NCBI GenBank assembly: GCA_017484065.1
Contig: JAFUTX010000018.1
Coordinates: forward strand, 62,001-126,000
DNA: 64,000 bases
Direction of reading: 5' to 3'
DNA from: Bacilli bacterium
GTDB taxonomy: Bacteria > Bacillota_I > Bacilli_A > RF39 > UBA660
Position 1 is the first letter of the stretch, and each line of letters opens with the position of its first letter. Below are positions 24,383-34,105 of this stretch, piece by piece. Position numbers and translations under genes: made by a program. The notes beneath the pieces were generated by a model. That model was not told the DNA's origin. It was given only the letters and a program-made list of their open reading frames with translations, and ran no database searches.

Positions 24383-25168
24383 ATGGCAAAAATAATATCA
24401 TTAGTAAATCAAAAAGGTGGAGTTGGAAAAACTACAAGTAGTATTAATCTAGCTGCAGCTTTAGGAAAAGAGGGTAAAAGAACTTTACTTATTGATTTGG
24501 ATCCGCAAGCTAATGCTTCTAGCGGATTAGGTTTAGGTACCAATGATTTTAAAAATGATATATATGATGTTATGACTGGTGAATGTAATATTAAAAGAGC
24601 TATCATTAGAACTAAGTTTATGAATTTATCAGTTATACCTGCTACTATTAATTTAGCTGGTGTAGATGTAGAGTTTGTAAAAAAAATGCTTGAAGATAAA
24701 GAATTTAGAAGAAATGAACAATTACGTTTAGCTATTGATGAAATAAAAGATTATTATGATTATATTATTATAGATTGTCAACCATCATTAGGTATTACAA
24801 CGATGAATGCACTAGTTGCAAGTGATTCTGTAATTATTCCAGTTCAATGTGAATATTTTGCATTAGAAGGAATACATCAACTACTTAATTCAATTATTAT
24901 GGTTCAATCTAATATGAATAAAGATTTAAGAATAGAAGGAGTACTACTAACTATGTTGGATGGTAGAACTAATATAGGTTTGGAGGTTATTGAAGAAATA
25001 AGAAGATGCTTTAAAAATAAAGTGTTTAATACAATTATTCCTAGGTTAGTTCGACTTGTTGAAGCTCCAAGCCATGGTAAACCAATAAGTGATTATGATC
25101 CAACTAGTAGAGCAACTCTTGCTTATGAAAATTTAGCGAAGGAAGTGATAAGTAGAAATGGAAACTAA
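24383..25168 (+). CDS. parA: chromosome partitioning ATPase ParA/Soj
   Basis: 261 residues. Deviant Walker A QKGGVGKTT at residues 9-17, LLIDLDPQANASSGLG and YIIIDCQPSLG. ParA moves origin regions and controls DnaA. GAGGTGGAG lies before ATG. It overlaps parB by 11 bases. Chromosomal context (ychF, origin-type synteny) marks it as Soj rather than a plasmid ParA. Confidence 0.95.
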   Translation: MAKIISLVNQKGGVGKTTSSINLAAALGKEGKRTLLIDLDPQANASSGLGLGTNDFKNDIYDVMTGECNIKRAIIRTKFMNLSVIPATINLAGVDVEFVKKMLEDKEFRRNEQLRLAIDEIKDYYDYIIIDCQPSLGITTMNALVASDSVIIPVQCEYFALEGIHQLLNSIIMVQSNMNKDLRIEGVLLTMLDGRTNIGLEVIEEIRRCFKNKVFNTIIPRLVRLVEAPSHGKPISDYDPTSRATLAYENLAKEVISRNGN

Positions 25169-26045
25169 TCAAAAAAGAAAAGCTTTAGGAAAGGGATTAG
25201 AACAATTATTTTCTAATGAAGTAATTGACTTTGAAGGGTTTGAAAAAGAAATAGTTAATAGTGCAAAAAAAAGTGATATTATTGAGATTTCTTTAGACGA
25301 GTTAAGAAGTAATCCTTATCAACCTAGAAAGACATTTAATGACGAAAGTTTAAGAGAATTAGCTGAAAGTATTAAAGAACATGGTATTGTTGAGCCAATT
25401 ATAGTTAAGAAAAGTATTAAGGGTTATGAAATAGTAGCAGGTGAGAGAAGAACCAAAGCAAGCCGATTAGCTGGGCTTAAAACTATACCGGCAGTTATTA
25501 AAGATTTTACTGACCAAGAAATGATGGAAATTGCTTTGATTGAAAATATTCAAAGAGAAGATTTGAATGCTATTGAAGAAGCTCAAGCTTATCAAAATAT
25601 TTTAGCTGCTAGTGGTATGACTCAAGATGAACTTGCCCGTAAGTTTGGTAAAAATAGAACTCATATAACTAATATGTTAGGTTTACTAGCTCTACCTAGT
25701 GAGACTAAAGATTATGTTATTAGAAAAGAGTTAAGTATGGGGCATGCAAGAGTTTTAAGTAAACTTGATGATCAAGGAAAGATTAATGAGCTTGCTCGTC
25801 GTGCAGTTAGAGAAAAATTAAGTGTTAGAGAAATTGAAAATATTGTTAAGATGAGTGAGTTGCCTAAAAAACATCAAATACAAAGAGTTGTTAATCCGGT
25901 TTATACAATGTATGAAGAGAAAGCTAGAGAAATTGTTGGTACTAAGGTTAAAATTAGTCGAAAAAAAATAGAAATTCCTTTTGACTCTGAAAAGGATTTA
26001 GAAAGAATTCTTGATATATTAAACATTAAAATAGATGAAGATTAG
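25158..26045 (+). CDS. parB: chromosome partitioning protein ParB/Spo0J (CTPase)
   Basis: 295 residues. ParB N-terminal domain with NPYQPRKTF, KEHGIVEPIIV, VAGERRTKASRLAGL (CTP-binding GxRR-type box) and ENIQREDLN, then the HTH (GMTQDELARKFGKNRTHITNMLGLL) and a C-terminal dimer domain. It loads SMC and spreads from parS. I saw no parS-like 16-mer in the window by eye. Confidence 0.95.
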   Translation: METNQKRKALGKGLEQLFSNEVIDFEGFEKEIVNSAKKSDIIEISLDELRSNPYQPRKTFNDESLRELAESIKEHGIVEPIIVKKSIKGYEIVAGERRTKASRLAGLKTIPAVIKDFTDQEMMEIALIENIQREDLNAIEEAQAYQNILAASGMTQDELARKFGKNRTHITNMLGLLALPSETKDYVIRKELSMGHARVLSKLDDQGKINELARRAVREKLSVREIENIVKMSELPKKHQIQRVVNPVYTMYEEKAREIVGTKVKISRKKIEIPFDSEKDLERILDILNIKIDED

Positions 26046-26054
26046 GTGATGTTT

Positions 26055-26873
26055 ATGGAAGAGTACTTAATGTTTCTTTATGAATTTATGAAGGATAATC
26101 ATCTTTATGGAGTATGTCTTGTAATAGTTATTAATTATCTATTGTATGTAATAGTATTAAAAATAGTTAAGAATATTGTTATAAAGGGAAAGACTCCTTT
26201 AGAGATTAAAAGAAGAAAAACTATTCAAGTATTATTTCAAAATGTTATTTTATATGTTTGTATTATATTAGCTTTATTGTTTATTTTAGATTTATATGGT
26301 GTTAATACTAGAAGTTTACTTACTAGTTTAGGGGTTGCAGGTGTTATTTTAGGTTTAGCATTGCAAGATACTGTTAAAGATATTATAAGTGGTATAGCTA
26401 TCATTTCGGACAATTATTTTGTTGTTGGTGACTTTGTTACTTATGATGGTTTTACTGGAGAAGTTATCGATTTAAGTCTAAGAACTACTAAAATTAAAGG
26501 ATTTAATGGTGATGTTAAAGTAGTTGCTAATCGTAATATATCTAGTGTTATTAATGAAAGCCAAAAAATGGCAAGTTTATTTATTGATATACCAACTGCT
26601 TATGAAGAAAAATCTGATAAAATAGAGAAAGTTTTAAATGAAGTTATTGAAAAAGTTAAAACGTTAGATGGTGTTAATGAAGATAGTAAGTATTTAGGTA
26701 TTTCAGCTTTTGATAAGAGTAGTGTTAGTTATACTATTAAGGTTGTTTGTAGGCAAGGCAAAAAGTATGAAATAAAAAGGTCTACTTTAAAAATTATAAA
26801 AGATTGTTATGATAAAAATAATATAAAGATACCATATGAACAGATAGAGGTGCATAATGGAAAAAATATATAA
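26055..26873 (+). CDS. small-conductance mechanosensitive channel (MscS family)
   Basis: 272 residues. Three membrane helices; the pore helix region reads SLLTSLGVAGVILGLALQDTVKDIISGIAI, then the beta domain FVVGDFVTYDGFTGEVIDLSLRTTKIK. It releases solutes on osmotic downshock. AGGTGAT at the parB stop serves the ATG at 26055. An MscS gene beside parB is common in Firmicutes. Confidence 0.92.
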   Translation: MEEYLMFLYEFMKDNHLYGVCLVIVINYLLYVIVLKIVKNIVIKGKTPLEIKRRKTIQVLFQNVILYVCIILALLFILDLYGVNTRSLLTSLGVAGVILGLALQDTVKDIISGIAIISDNYFVVGDFVTYDGFTGEVIDLSLRTTKIKGFNGDVKVVANRNISSVINESQKMASLFIDIPTAYEEKSDKIEKVLNEVIEKVKTLDGVNEDSKYLGISAFDKSSVSYTIKVVCRQGKKYEIKRSTLKIIKDCYDKNNIKIPYEQIEVHNGKNI

Positions 26874-27063
26874 GATGAATGATTATGTTATGATGAAGAA
26901 ACCTCATGCTTGTGGTACTAATTTATGGCAAATTACTCGGATGGGTGTTGATATTAAATTAAAGTGCGATAATTGTAGTCATGAGATAATGATGGGGCGT
27001 CTGGAGTTTGAAAAAAAACTAAAGAAAATATTAGGTGATAAAAATGATAAAAATAAGAAATAA
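26857..27063 (+). CDS. DUF951 (YyzM-like) small protein
   Basis: 68 residues. MNDYVMMKKPHACGTNLWQITRMGVDIKLKCDNCSHEIMM is the DUF951 pattern, with Cys residues (CGTN, CDNC) that could bind zinc. Function unknown; always near parB and ychF in Firmicutes. Overlaps the mscS end by 17 bases and the next gene by 20. Confidence 0.88.
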   Translation: MEKIYKMNDYVMMKKPHACGTNLWQITRMGVDIKLKCDNCSHEIMMGRLEFEKKLKKILGDKNDKNKK

Positions 27064-28594
27064 GTTGAAGAAAAAGATAAGTTTGCATCCTATTATGACT
27101 TTAATAATTATGATGGGAATAGCAATTGTATTAAGTGGATTATTAACTTTGTTGGATGTTGAATCAACTTATATGAAGGTTAAAGCTAATACGGGAGATT
27201 TTTCTTCTACTTTGGTTACTGTTGAGAACTTATTTAGTTTGCATGGATTAAAATATATATTTACTAATACAGTATCTAATTTCGTGGCTTTTGTACCCTT
27301 AAGTAGTTTAATTATTATTTTAATTGGTATAGGAGTTATGGAAAAAAGTGGTTTTTTAAGAACTTCTATTACCCTGTTAACAAAAAGTGCTAGAAAAACA
27401 CATGTTACTTTCTTTTTAGTACTTGCTTGTGTACTAGCTAGTATGATAGGAGATTTAGCTTATATTATAATGGTACCTATTGCTGGTTTGCTTTATAAAT
27501 ATGGAAGAAGAAATCCTAGGTTAGGTATAATAACAGCTTTTGCTGCATTAACTTGTGGTAGTAGTTTAAATTTAGTGTTTAGTAGTTTGGATGTTTCATT
27601 AATGAGTTTAACTAAAATAAGTGCTCATGTGCTAGATGGTGATTATACTGCAAGACTAACTAGTTTCTTATTTATTATGTTAGTGGCAATTATTGCTGTA
27701 TCTTTACTTATTACATATTTATCTGAAAAATATACAAGTTTACATATTGATTCTTATGAGTTTGAAAAAAATAGTGTTGAAGAAGAATTAGTTATTGGTA
27801 AGAAAGAGCTTAAGGGGTTAGTTATAGCTATTTTTGCTGGTATTATATATATGTTAATAATATTATATAATGTAATTCCTGGTTTACCTTTTTCTGGTAA
27901 TTTACTTGATAATACTCAATTATATTATATTGAAAAATTGTTTAGTCCAGATTCATTTTTTAGTAAGGGATTTGTGTTTATAGTTACTATGTTATTTGTT
28001 GTTCTTGGTTTCTTTTATGGACTTGGTGCTAAGACAATTAAAAACCATAAAGATTTATGTGAAGATTTAGGTCATTCACTTGATAGTATTGGTAGTATTT
28101 TAATTCTTATTTTCTTTGCTGCTACATTTATAGGTATTTTTAAACAAACTAATATTGGTATGATTGTTGTATCAGGTTTAACTAATCTTATTACTAAATC
28201 TAACTTTTCTGGTATTCCACTTATTATAATGATGTTCTTAGCTAGTGCTATTGCAACAATAGTATTACCTGGTACATTAAATAAATGGACGATTATGTCT
28301 GGGTCATTAGTGCCATTCTTTATGAATAGTGGTATTAGTCCTGAATTTACTCAATTAATATTTAGATTTGGTGAAGTAGCAACACTTGCTATTACACCAG
28401 TGTTTGCATACTTTGTTATTTATCTAGCATATTTAGAAAGTTATAATCAAAATGAAAAACCTATAGGTTTACGTTCTGCTATTAAAATGCAGTTACCTTA
28501 TAGTTTAGCTACAGCTGGTTTATTGTTGTTTTTATTAATTATTTGGTATATAATAGGCTTACCTTTGGGATTAGGAAGCTCAGTAGCTATTTAG
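27044..28594 (+). CDS. AbgT-family transporter
   Basis: 516 residues with about 11-13 membrane helices. Matches the AbgT family (p-aminobenzoyl-glutamate or drug transport): SLHPIMTLIIMMGIAIVLS at the N-terminus, GVMEKSGFL, CGSSLNL, and SAIATIVLPGTLNKWTIMSGSLVPFFMNSGISPEFTQLIFR. Insertion between DUF951 and ychF is not the Bacillus arrangement. ATG at 27044 has AGGTGAT just upstream. Confidence 0.9.
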   Translation: MIKIRNKLKKKISLHPIMTLIIMMGIAIVLSGLLTLLDVESTYMKVKANTGDFSSTLVTVENLFSLHGLKYIFTNTVSNFVAFVPLSSLIIILIGIGVMEKSGFLRTSITLLTKSARKTHVTFFLVLACVLASMIGDLAYIIMVPIAGLLYKYGRRNPRLGIITAFAALTCGSSLNLVFSSLDVSLMSLTKISAHVLDGDYTARLTSFLFIMLVAIIAVSLLITYLSEKYTSLHIDSYEFEKNSVEEELVIGKKELKGLVIAIFAGIIYMLIILYNVIPGLPFSGNLLDNTQLYYIEKLFSPDSFFSKGFVFIVTMLFVVLGFFYGLGAKTIKNHKDLCEDLGHSLDSIGSILILIFFAATFIGIFKQTNIGMIVVSGLTNLITKSNFSGIPLIIMMFLASAIATIVLPGTLNKWTIMSGSLVPFFMNSGISPEFTQLIFRFGEVATLAITPVFAYFVIYLAYLESYNQNEKPIGLRSAIKMQLPYSLATAGLLLFLLIIWYIIGLPLGLGSSVAI

Positions 28595-28606
28595 GAGGTT
28601 TTATTT

Positions 28607-29713
28607 ATGGCACTTAAGGCTGGTATAGTAGGCTTACCCAATGTGGGTAAGTCTACTATGTTTAATGCAATAACAAAAAAAGAAATATTAATAGCAAATT
28701 ATCCGTTTGCAACAATTGAACCTAATGTAGGTGTTGTTGAAGTTCCTGATGAACGTTTACAATTTTTAAAAGAACTGTATAGTCCTAAAAATTTAGTACC
28801 TACTACTTTTGAATTTACTGATATAGCTGGATTAGTTAAAGGAGCTAGTAGTGGTGAGGGGTTAGGCAATAAGTTTTTATCTCATATAAGAGTTGTTGAT
28901 GCTATATGTGAGGTTGTTAGATGTTTTGAAGATAAAAGTGTAACGCATGTTGAAGGTTCAACTGACCCAGTTAGAGATGTTGAAATAATTAATACAGAAT
29001 TAATAATAGCTGATTTGGAAATAGTGGAAAATAGGTTAGGTAAGATTCAAAAAAAAGCAGAAACTACAAAAGATAAAGATGCATTATTTGAAGTGGCTGT
29101 TTTAACTAAAGCTTTAAATGCATTAGAAAAAAGCATGCCACTAAGATTAATTGATTTTAGTGAAGAAGAAAGGTTAGTGTTAAAAAACTTTAGTTTTATT
29201 ACATTAAAACCTTTAATATATGTAGCAAATGTCGATGAGGAAACGCTTGTTATGGGCGAGAATGAACATACTAAAGCTTTGATAGAATATGCTAATCGAG
29301 AAGGATCACAAGTCATTATGATGTGTGCTAAGATGGAGAGTGAGCTTGCTTCTTTAGATGATGAAGAAAAGAAAATGTTTTTAAGTGATGTAGGTGTTGA
29401 AAAAAGTGGATTGGATCAATTAATACTTGCTAGTTATAAAATATTAGATTTAGAAACATTCTTTACAGTAGGAGCTGATGAGGTTAGAGCATGGACTTAT
29501 ACTAAGGGAATGAATGCTAAAAAGTGTGCTGGTATTATCCATACAGATTTCGAAAAAGGCTTTATTAAAGCAGAAGTTATGAGTTATGAAGACTTATATA
29601 AATATAAGGATGAAAAAGTTGTTAAAGAAAATGGTCGATTAAGATTAGAAGGTAAAGACTATTTAATGCAAGATGGAGATATTTGTTTATTTAGATTTAA
29701 TGTTAGTAAATAA
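28607..29713 (+). CDS. ychF: ribosome-associated ATPase YchF (Obg family)
   Basis: 368 residues. G1 [15 protein letters not shown]2 region [12 protein letters not shown]3 [10 protein letters not shown], and NVDEE in place of NKxD, which gives ATP preference; a TGS domain at the C-terminus ([31 protein letters not shown]). It binds ribosomes and is linked to stress response. Its last eight codons and terminator recur at 34036-34071. Confidence 0.96.
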   Translation: MALKAGIVGLPNVGKSTMFNAITKKEILIANYPFATIEPNVGVVEVPDERLQFLKELYSPKNLVPTTFEFTDIAGLVKGASSGEGLGNKFLSHIRVVDAICEVVRCFEDKSVTHVEGSTDPVRDVEIINTELIIADLEIVENRLGKIQKKAETTKDKDALFEVAVLTKALNALEKSMPLRLIDFSEEERLVLKNFSFITLKPLIYVANVDEETLVMGENEHTKALIEYANREGSQVIMMCAKMESELASLDDEEKKMFLSDVGVEKSGLDQLILASYKILDLETFFTVGADEVRAWTYTKGMNAKKCAGIIHTDFEKGFIKAEVMSYEDLYKYKDEKVVKENGRLRLEGKDYLMQDGDICLFRFNVSK

Positions 29714-29727
29714 TGTTAAATCTTTTT
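29692..29727. repeat. 36-bp direct repeat, copy 1: ychF 3' end plus terminator
   Basis: Identical to 34036-34071 over 36 bases. This copy contains the last codons of ychF (FNVSK, stop) and forms a 13-bp terminator stem (29693-29705 with 29711-29723, two G-U pairs) with loop GTAAA and a T-run. Confidence 0.95.
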
Positions 29728-29732
29728 GTTTG

Positions 29733-29741
29733 TGTTATAAT
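29733..29741 (+). promoter_or_regulatory. extended -10 promoter of the large gene
   Basis: TGTTATAAT at 29733-29741 just after the ychF terminator; no convincing -35. Confidence 0.6.
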
Positions 29742-29766
29742 CTAATTATGATAGGCAGTGATTACT

Positions 29767-32700
29767 ATGTTTGAAGGGTTTAAAGTTAATCAATTTTTTA
29801 ATATTGTGGGTAATAGTTCAAAGTTAGAGCAAGCCCAGAAGCTATTTGATGATCCTAAAGTTAGAAAGAAAATTATAGAAGATAAAGGAATACATAATTA
29901 TTTATTTTATGAATTTTTTACTAATAATTCATATGCTAATTTAATTACAATAATTAAAGAAAATGATAATATAGATCTTATTAAAAAATTTTTAGATGAT
30001 TTACTTATGAATGTTCCATATCAAGCATTAAAAGAAATATATATTAAGTATGCAAATAATGATGAGATAGTAACTTTAATTGTAGATATATTCAAATATG
30101 ATTATAAAAGAAATATAGAATTTCTAAATCAATTTAATGATGATGAAAAATTAGAATTATTGAAGAATCCAATCATTTATAATAGTGTTTGTAAAACAAA
30201 TGGTGGTACTTATTTGTACTATGAAGTTGTTGAAAAATTATTACAAAATCAAGCTTTAAATAAAAAAGATGTATATGATATGTTTAAAGACGATTTAATT
30301 ACTAAAGGATATCTAGATATTTTCTTAGAATTTTTAGGAAAATATTATGATGAAGATATTTTATTGGAATTATTGAATAATCAAAATGCAAAGTCTTTAA
30401 TAATGAATAGTTATAATAAGTTATATGAATTAGCTAAATTAATTGATAAATTGGATAATATAGATAGAAAAAAAGAATTAATTATAGAATATTATAAAAA
30501 TTTAAAAGATGAAGAATTGGCAGATATTTTTCGCGGTAGTTCAAAAAACACAATGGAGATTTTGCTTAATTCAAATGTAATTCAAGATAATAATAAATTT
30601 GACGCTACTTTATTAAATAGTAGTGATATGAATGAAGAACAATTTCTTAATTATCTAGAGCTTGTTGAAGATAAAAGTTTGGCATTATATAACGCCAATT
30701 CTAAAATAGAAATATCTACTATAATAAATGCTGCTAATAAATATAATATTGATATTTTCAATAGGCCATTTGCTAGGAAATATTGTTATAATCTTGATTA
30801 TTTTTGCAAATTACCTACTGATAAAATATGGTTATTACAGTTTTATAAAAATTTTAATAAAGATAGTATCGAAAAGCTATTACAGAATATAGATGATAAA
30901 AGGAATTTTCTTGGATTTTTAATTGTTTATAAAAAAATTACTAAAGAAGAATATTATAAATATATGAGTATTTATAATTTAGATATGTATGACAAATATA
31001 TTGCTCAAGATTTTGCAAAAGATGATGAGTACTTTAGTAATCTTCCTATCGAAAAGGGAGAGTTGATTCAATATTATGAAGGTAATAATATTAATATTAT
31101 TTTGAAATATATTGATTATTATCCTATATATGAATTGTTTGATTTATTAGAACATAGGAAATCAAGTATAGATATTACTAAATTATTTGAAGAGGGTTAT
31201 TCTAAAATAGAGGAATTATTTAATGAATGTACCATTAATGATAAAATACAAATTATTAATATGTATCATGGTAATAACGATAAATTAATATTTAATTTAT
31301 TAAATAAGTATTGTAATTATCATGATAAAAGCTATATTTTAAGTAAAATTGAAAATGTTGATTTAAAAAAATTGCTTGATTATGCAATAGAAAATGATAT
31401 TGATATATTTGATCAAGGATATGCTATAAAATTTGCTAATAATGATGATTATTATAAATTGGTAGCTGATCATAATATTAATTTATTAGGGTACTATAAA
31501 GGTACTAATGTAAAGTTGTTTGGTGAATTATTAAATAAGAGTGATGATGTGTTATATATTTTGTCATTAGGTGACTATAATTTTACTTATCAAGACTTAT
31601 TGCCTTATATTAAAGAAACTATGTCTGATATACAACTAAAAGAAGCTGAAAGTTTGTTTAAGATAAAAAATATTGAATTAAAGGGTATATTATGTTATTT
31701 TTTTAAAACTAATTCTAACAATATAAATAATGAAAAAATTGAAAATGCAGTAGATATTTTGCAGAAAGTTTCTGAAATAAATATAGCAAATACTAAATTA
31801 GAAAATCAATTTTATGAATATTTAAGAAATAATATGGATTCATTAAATAAAGATAGAATAAGTGATGGTTTATATATTTTACAAAGAATTGGGTGTTCAA
31901 ATGCTTCTGAAATTTTAAATTTTGGAGATTCTTTAATTAATCAATTATTGAACGACGATAATCCTAAAGAAAAATTAAATAAAATAGAAAATATATTCTT
32001 AAGAAATAATTTACCTACTGTTGGGAAGATATATTCTGTTTTTGAAATATTACATCCTAATTTAAAAGGTTTTGATTTTAAGAATTCAAGTATCTCTCCA
32101 ATTTTAAAAACAAAATCAAATAAAGGAAGACAAAGTATTATATTTGCGGATTTAATGAAGGCTTCTTTTGGGTCTAATAATAGATCTATAAGAGATTATT
32201 TGAAAAGTATTGAAGATGGAGATAATTTATTTAAAAATATTGAAAATGGAAGTATCAAAATAGAAGAATTGTCAGAAGAGCAAAAGGTGATAATGGACTT
32301 GTATATGGCTCATTTAAAGGCATTGTATAATAACACATTATTTGGAAAAAACAATTCTATAGAATTAACTGGTGATTATAAAAGTGACATTGAAATATTA
32401 ACTAGATTATTTAAAGTGGAAGGTTATGATAATTTGCCAGATAGAATAATTAGAATGTTTAGTCATTTTGCTGGATTTGATACTTTTCATGATGCTAAAG
32501 CTTATTTTGAAAGTAAATCTAAAATAGCTGATATAAAACATAGAGAAAAGTCGGATGAATTTAAATTAGAACAAGGCGATTTTGTTAAAGGTATTGGCAG
32601 TATAGCGTATTTAGGGAATATTTTACAAAATGGGTCTGTTGCGAAGGAATTTTTAGGAGATTCTTCTGGAAGTGATTTAACACCTTTAGATACTGATATG

Positions 32701-34038
32701 AGTATAATATTAGATGATACAGGTAGTATTTCTGATATAATTGGAAGAACTAAAGCTAATAGGTATGGTGATATCTACTTTGTTATGAAAAATGATGATA
32801 GATTTATTACAACAAGAAGAAGTCCTTCGGAAGATAATAAGAATATTGCTCAAAAAGCTGATTTGTCTAAATTAGAGGTTTTTTATACTGGCAAAATAGG
32901 TGATGGTCACTATGGTTTAAGAACAGGTTTTGCATCTAGTGAAATAGATTATATAGTAAGTCAGAGTAATGATAACCGTATTGGTTTTGAAATTGCTAGA
33001 AATGGTTTTTATATTCCAGTTGTTGATATTACTGGTAAGTTAATATTTACTCCAGAGGATTATGATAAATTAAGAGAAAAAATGGCTGGATTAAAATATT
33101 ATGATGAATATGAATATAAGTTTTCTGAGAATTTAGAAATACCTGAGGTACAAGAGATTGCTAGCCAGTTAGAGCTTAATAAAAAAGAAGTAGAATATAA
33201 ACGTTTAAGGATTAACAAATACATTAAAGAAGTAATATCTAATTTTAATCTAGAAATAAAGGCTAAGTTTGATGGTGATTTAACTCCTGGAAGTATTGAT
33301 TTAATTGATACTGGTTCAACAGGTCGTGATACTAATATGATTGGTGCTGGAGATTTTGATTTTATGATTCGTTTAGATAAAGAGATTATGACTAATCCGG
33401 AAAAGTTATCTATGATTAAAGAGGCTTTTTCTGAAAAATTTAAACCAGCCGATATTATAGAAGATAATAATGGTAATTTAAGAAGAAAAGGTGTTACTAT
33501 CGAAGGACTAGAACAAAAGGTTGATATTGATATTACTTATGTCCAAAAGAATAATAAACTTAATTATTCAACTGATATGGCTTTAAAAGATAGGTTATCT
33601 ACTATTAAGGAACAAGATTATGAAAAGTATAAGTTAGTTATTGCTAATATTATTTATGCTAAGAAAGTGTTAAAGTCAGCTGGTGTTTATAAACCACATA
33701 GAAGTGATAGTTCACAAGGTGGTTTAGGTGGTGTAGGTGTAGAAAACTGGATATTACAAAATGGAGGCTCCTTTATAGATGCAGTTAGAGCATTTTTAAG
33801 AGATATTGATAGTGGGAAATTTCAAGTTTGGGATTTTGGAGAGAACCATACAGCTTTTGAAAAAGGTTATTATCCACATGATGAATTTGTTTCTCATAAT
33901 ATGAGTGTTGAAGGAATTGATAAGATGAAAGCTGTATTATCTGAATTAATAAAAAATTATGATAATAATAATGTCCAAGTTATGGAAGACAATTCATTTG
34001 AAAACAATTTAGATAATGAAGGTGTTATAAGAAGATAG
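29767..34038 (+). CDS. very large protein: helical repeats, unknown middle domain, C-terminal CCA/poly(A)-type nucleotidyltransferase
   Basis: About 1423 residues, no signal peptide. Residues ~1-870 are helical; at least three units resemble each other (YNIDIFNRPFARKY near 325, YNLDMYDKYIAQDF near 400, NDIDIFDQGYAIKF near 545). Residues ~930-1120 form an unrecognised domain (GDFVKGIGSIAYLGNILQNG, then SDLTPLDTDMSIIL). Residues ~1130-1410 look like a nucleotidyltransferase: GSTGRD near 1183, the metal-binding DFD near 1196, a third Asp in VDIDITYV near 1255, and GVYKPHR...GGLGGVGVENWI then GGSFIDAVRAFL near 1306-1345, which resembles archaeal CCA-adding enzymes. Substrate unknown. ATG at 29767 is preceded by GTGAT. 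Flanked by a 36-bp direct repeat. Confidence 0.7.
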   Translation: MFEGFKVNQFFNIVGNSSKLEQAQKLFDDPKVRKKIIEDKGIHNYLFYEFFTNNSYANLITIIKENDNIDLIKKFLDDLLMNVPYQALKEIYIKYANNDEIVTLIVDIFKYDYKRNIEFLNQFNDDEKLELLKNPIIYNSVCKTNGGTYLYYEVVEKLLQNQALNKKDVYDMFKDDLITKGYLDIFLEFLGKYYDEDILLELLNNQNAKSLIMNSYNKLYELAKLIDKLDNIDRKKELIIEYYKNLKDEELADIFRGSSKNTMEILLNSNVIQDNNKFDATLLNSSDMNEEQFLNYLELVEDKSLALYNANSKIEISTIINAANKYNIDIFNRPFARKYCYNLDYFCKLPTDKIWLLQFYKNFNKDSIEKLLQNIDDKRNFLGFLIVYKKITKEEYYKYMSIYNLDMYDKYIAQDFAKDDEYFSNLPIEKGELIQYYEGNNINIILKYIDYYPIYELFDLLEHRKSSIDITKLFEEGYSKIEELFNECTINDKIQIINMYHGNNDKLIFNLLNKYCNYHDKSYILSKIENVDLKKLLDYAIENDIDIFDQGYAIKFANNDDYYKLVADHNINLLGYYKGTNVKLFGELLNKSDDVLYILSLGDYNFTYQDLLPYIKETMSDIQLKEAESLFKIKNIELKGILCYFFKTNSNNINNEKIENAVDILQKVSEINIANTKLENQFYEYLRNNMDSLNKDRISDGLYILQRIGCSNASEILNFGDSLINQLLNDDNPKEKLNKIENIFLRNNLPTVGKIYSVFEILHPNLKGFDFKNSSISPILKTKSNKGRQSIIFADLMKASFGSNNRSIRDYLKSIEDGDNLFKNIENGSIKIEELSEEQKVIMDLYMAHLKALYNNTLFGKNNSIELTGDYKSDIEILTRLFKVEGYDNLPDRIIRMFSHFAGFDTFHDAKAYFESKSKIADIKHREKSDEFKLEQGDFVKGIGSIAYLGNILQNGSVAKEFLGDSSGSDLTPLDTDMSIILDDTGSISDIIGRTKANRYGDIYFVMKNDDRFITTRRSPSEDNKNIAQKADLSKLEVFYTGKIGDGHYGLRTGFASSEIDYIVSQSNDNRIGFEIARNGFYIPVVDITGKLIFTPEDYDKLREKMAGLKYYDEYEYKFSENLEIPEVQEIASQLELNKKEVEYKRLRINKYIKEVISNFNLEIKAKFDGDLTPGSIDLIDTGSTGRDTNMIGAGDFDFMIRLDKEIMTNPEKLSMIKEAFSEKFKPADIIEDNNGNLRRKGVTIEGLEQKVDIDITYVQKNNKLNYSTDMALKDRLSTIKEQDYEKYKLVIANIIYAKKVLKSAGVYKPHRSDSSQGGLGGVGVENWILQNGGSFIDAVRAFLRDIDSGKFQVWDFGENHTAFEKGYYPHDEFVSHNMSVEGIDKMKAVLSELIKNYDNNNVQVMEDNSFENNLDNEGVIRR

Positions 34039-34071
34039 ATTTAATGTTAGTAAATAATGTTAAATCTTTTT
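34036..34071. repeat. 36-bp direct repeat, copy 2, with terminator of the large gene
   Basis: Exact copy of 29692-29727, beginning at the TAG stop of the large gene. It provides this gene with the ychF terminator hairpin; the T-run here is two bases longer. Confidence 0.95.
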
Positions 34072-34079
34072 TTGTACAA

Positions 34080-34105
34080 TAAAAAAAATACACTTTCGTG
34101 TATTT
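34080..34105 (-). terminator. intrinsic terminator of the 34104 minus-strand gene
   Basis: Read on the minus strand: perfect 8-bp stem AAATACAC/GTGTATTT (loop GAAA), followed by a run of T. Confidence 0.88.

Noticed and set aside
24383-26045. parS site near parAB
   Set aside because: No 16-mer close to TGTTTCACGTGAAACA was found by eye in the window.
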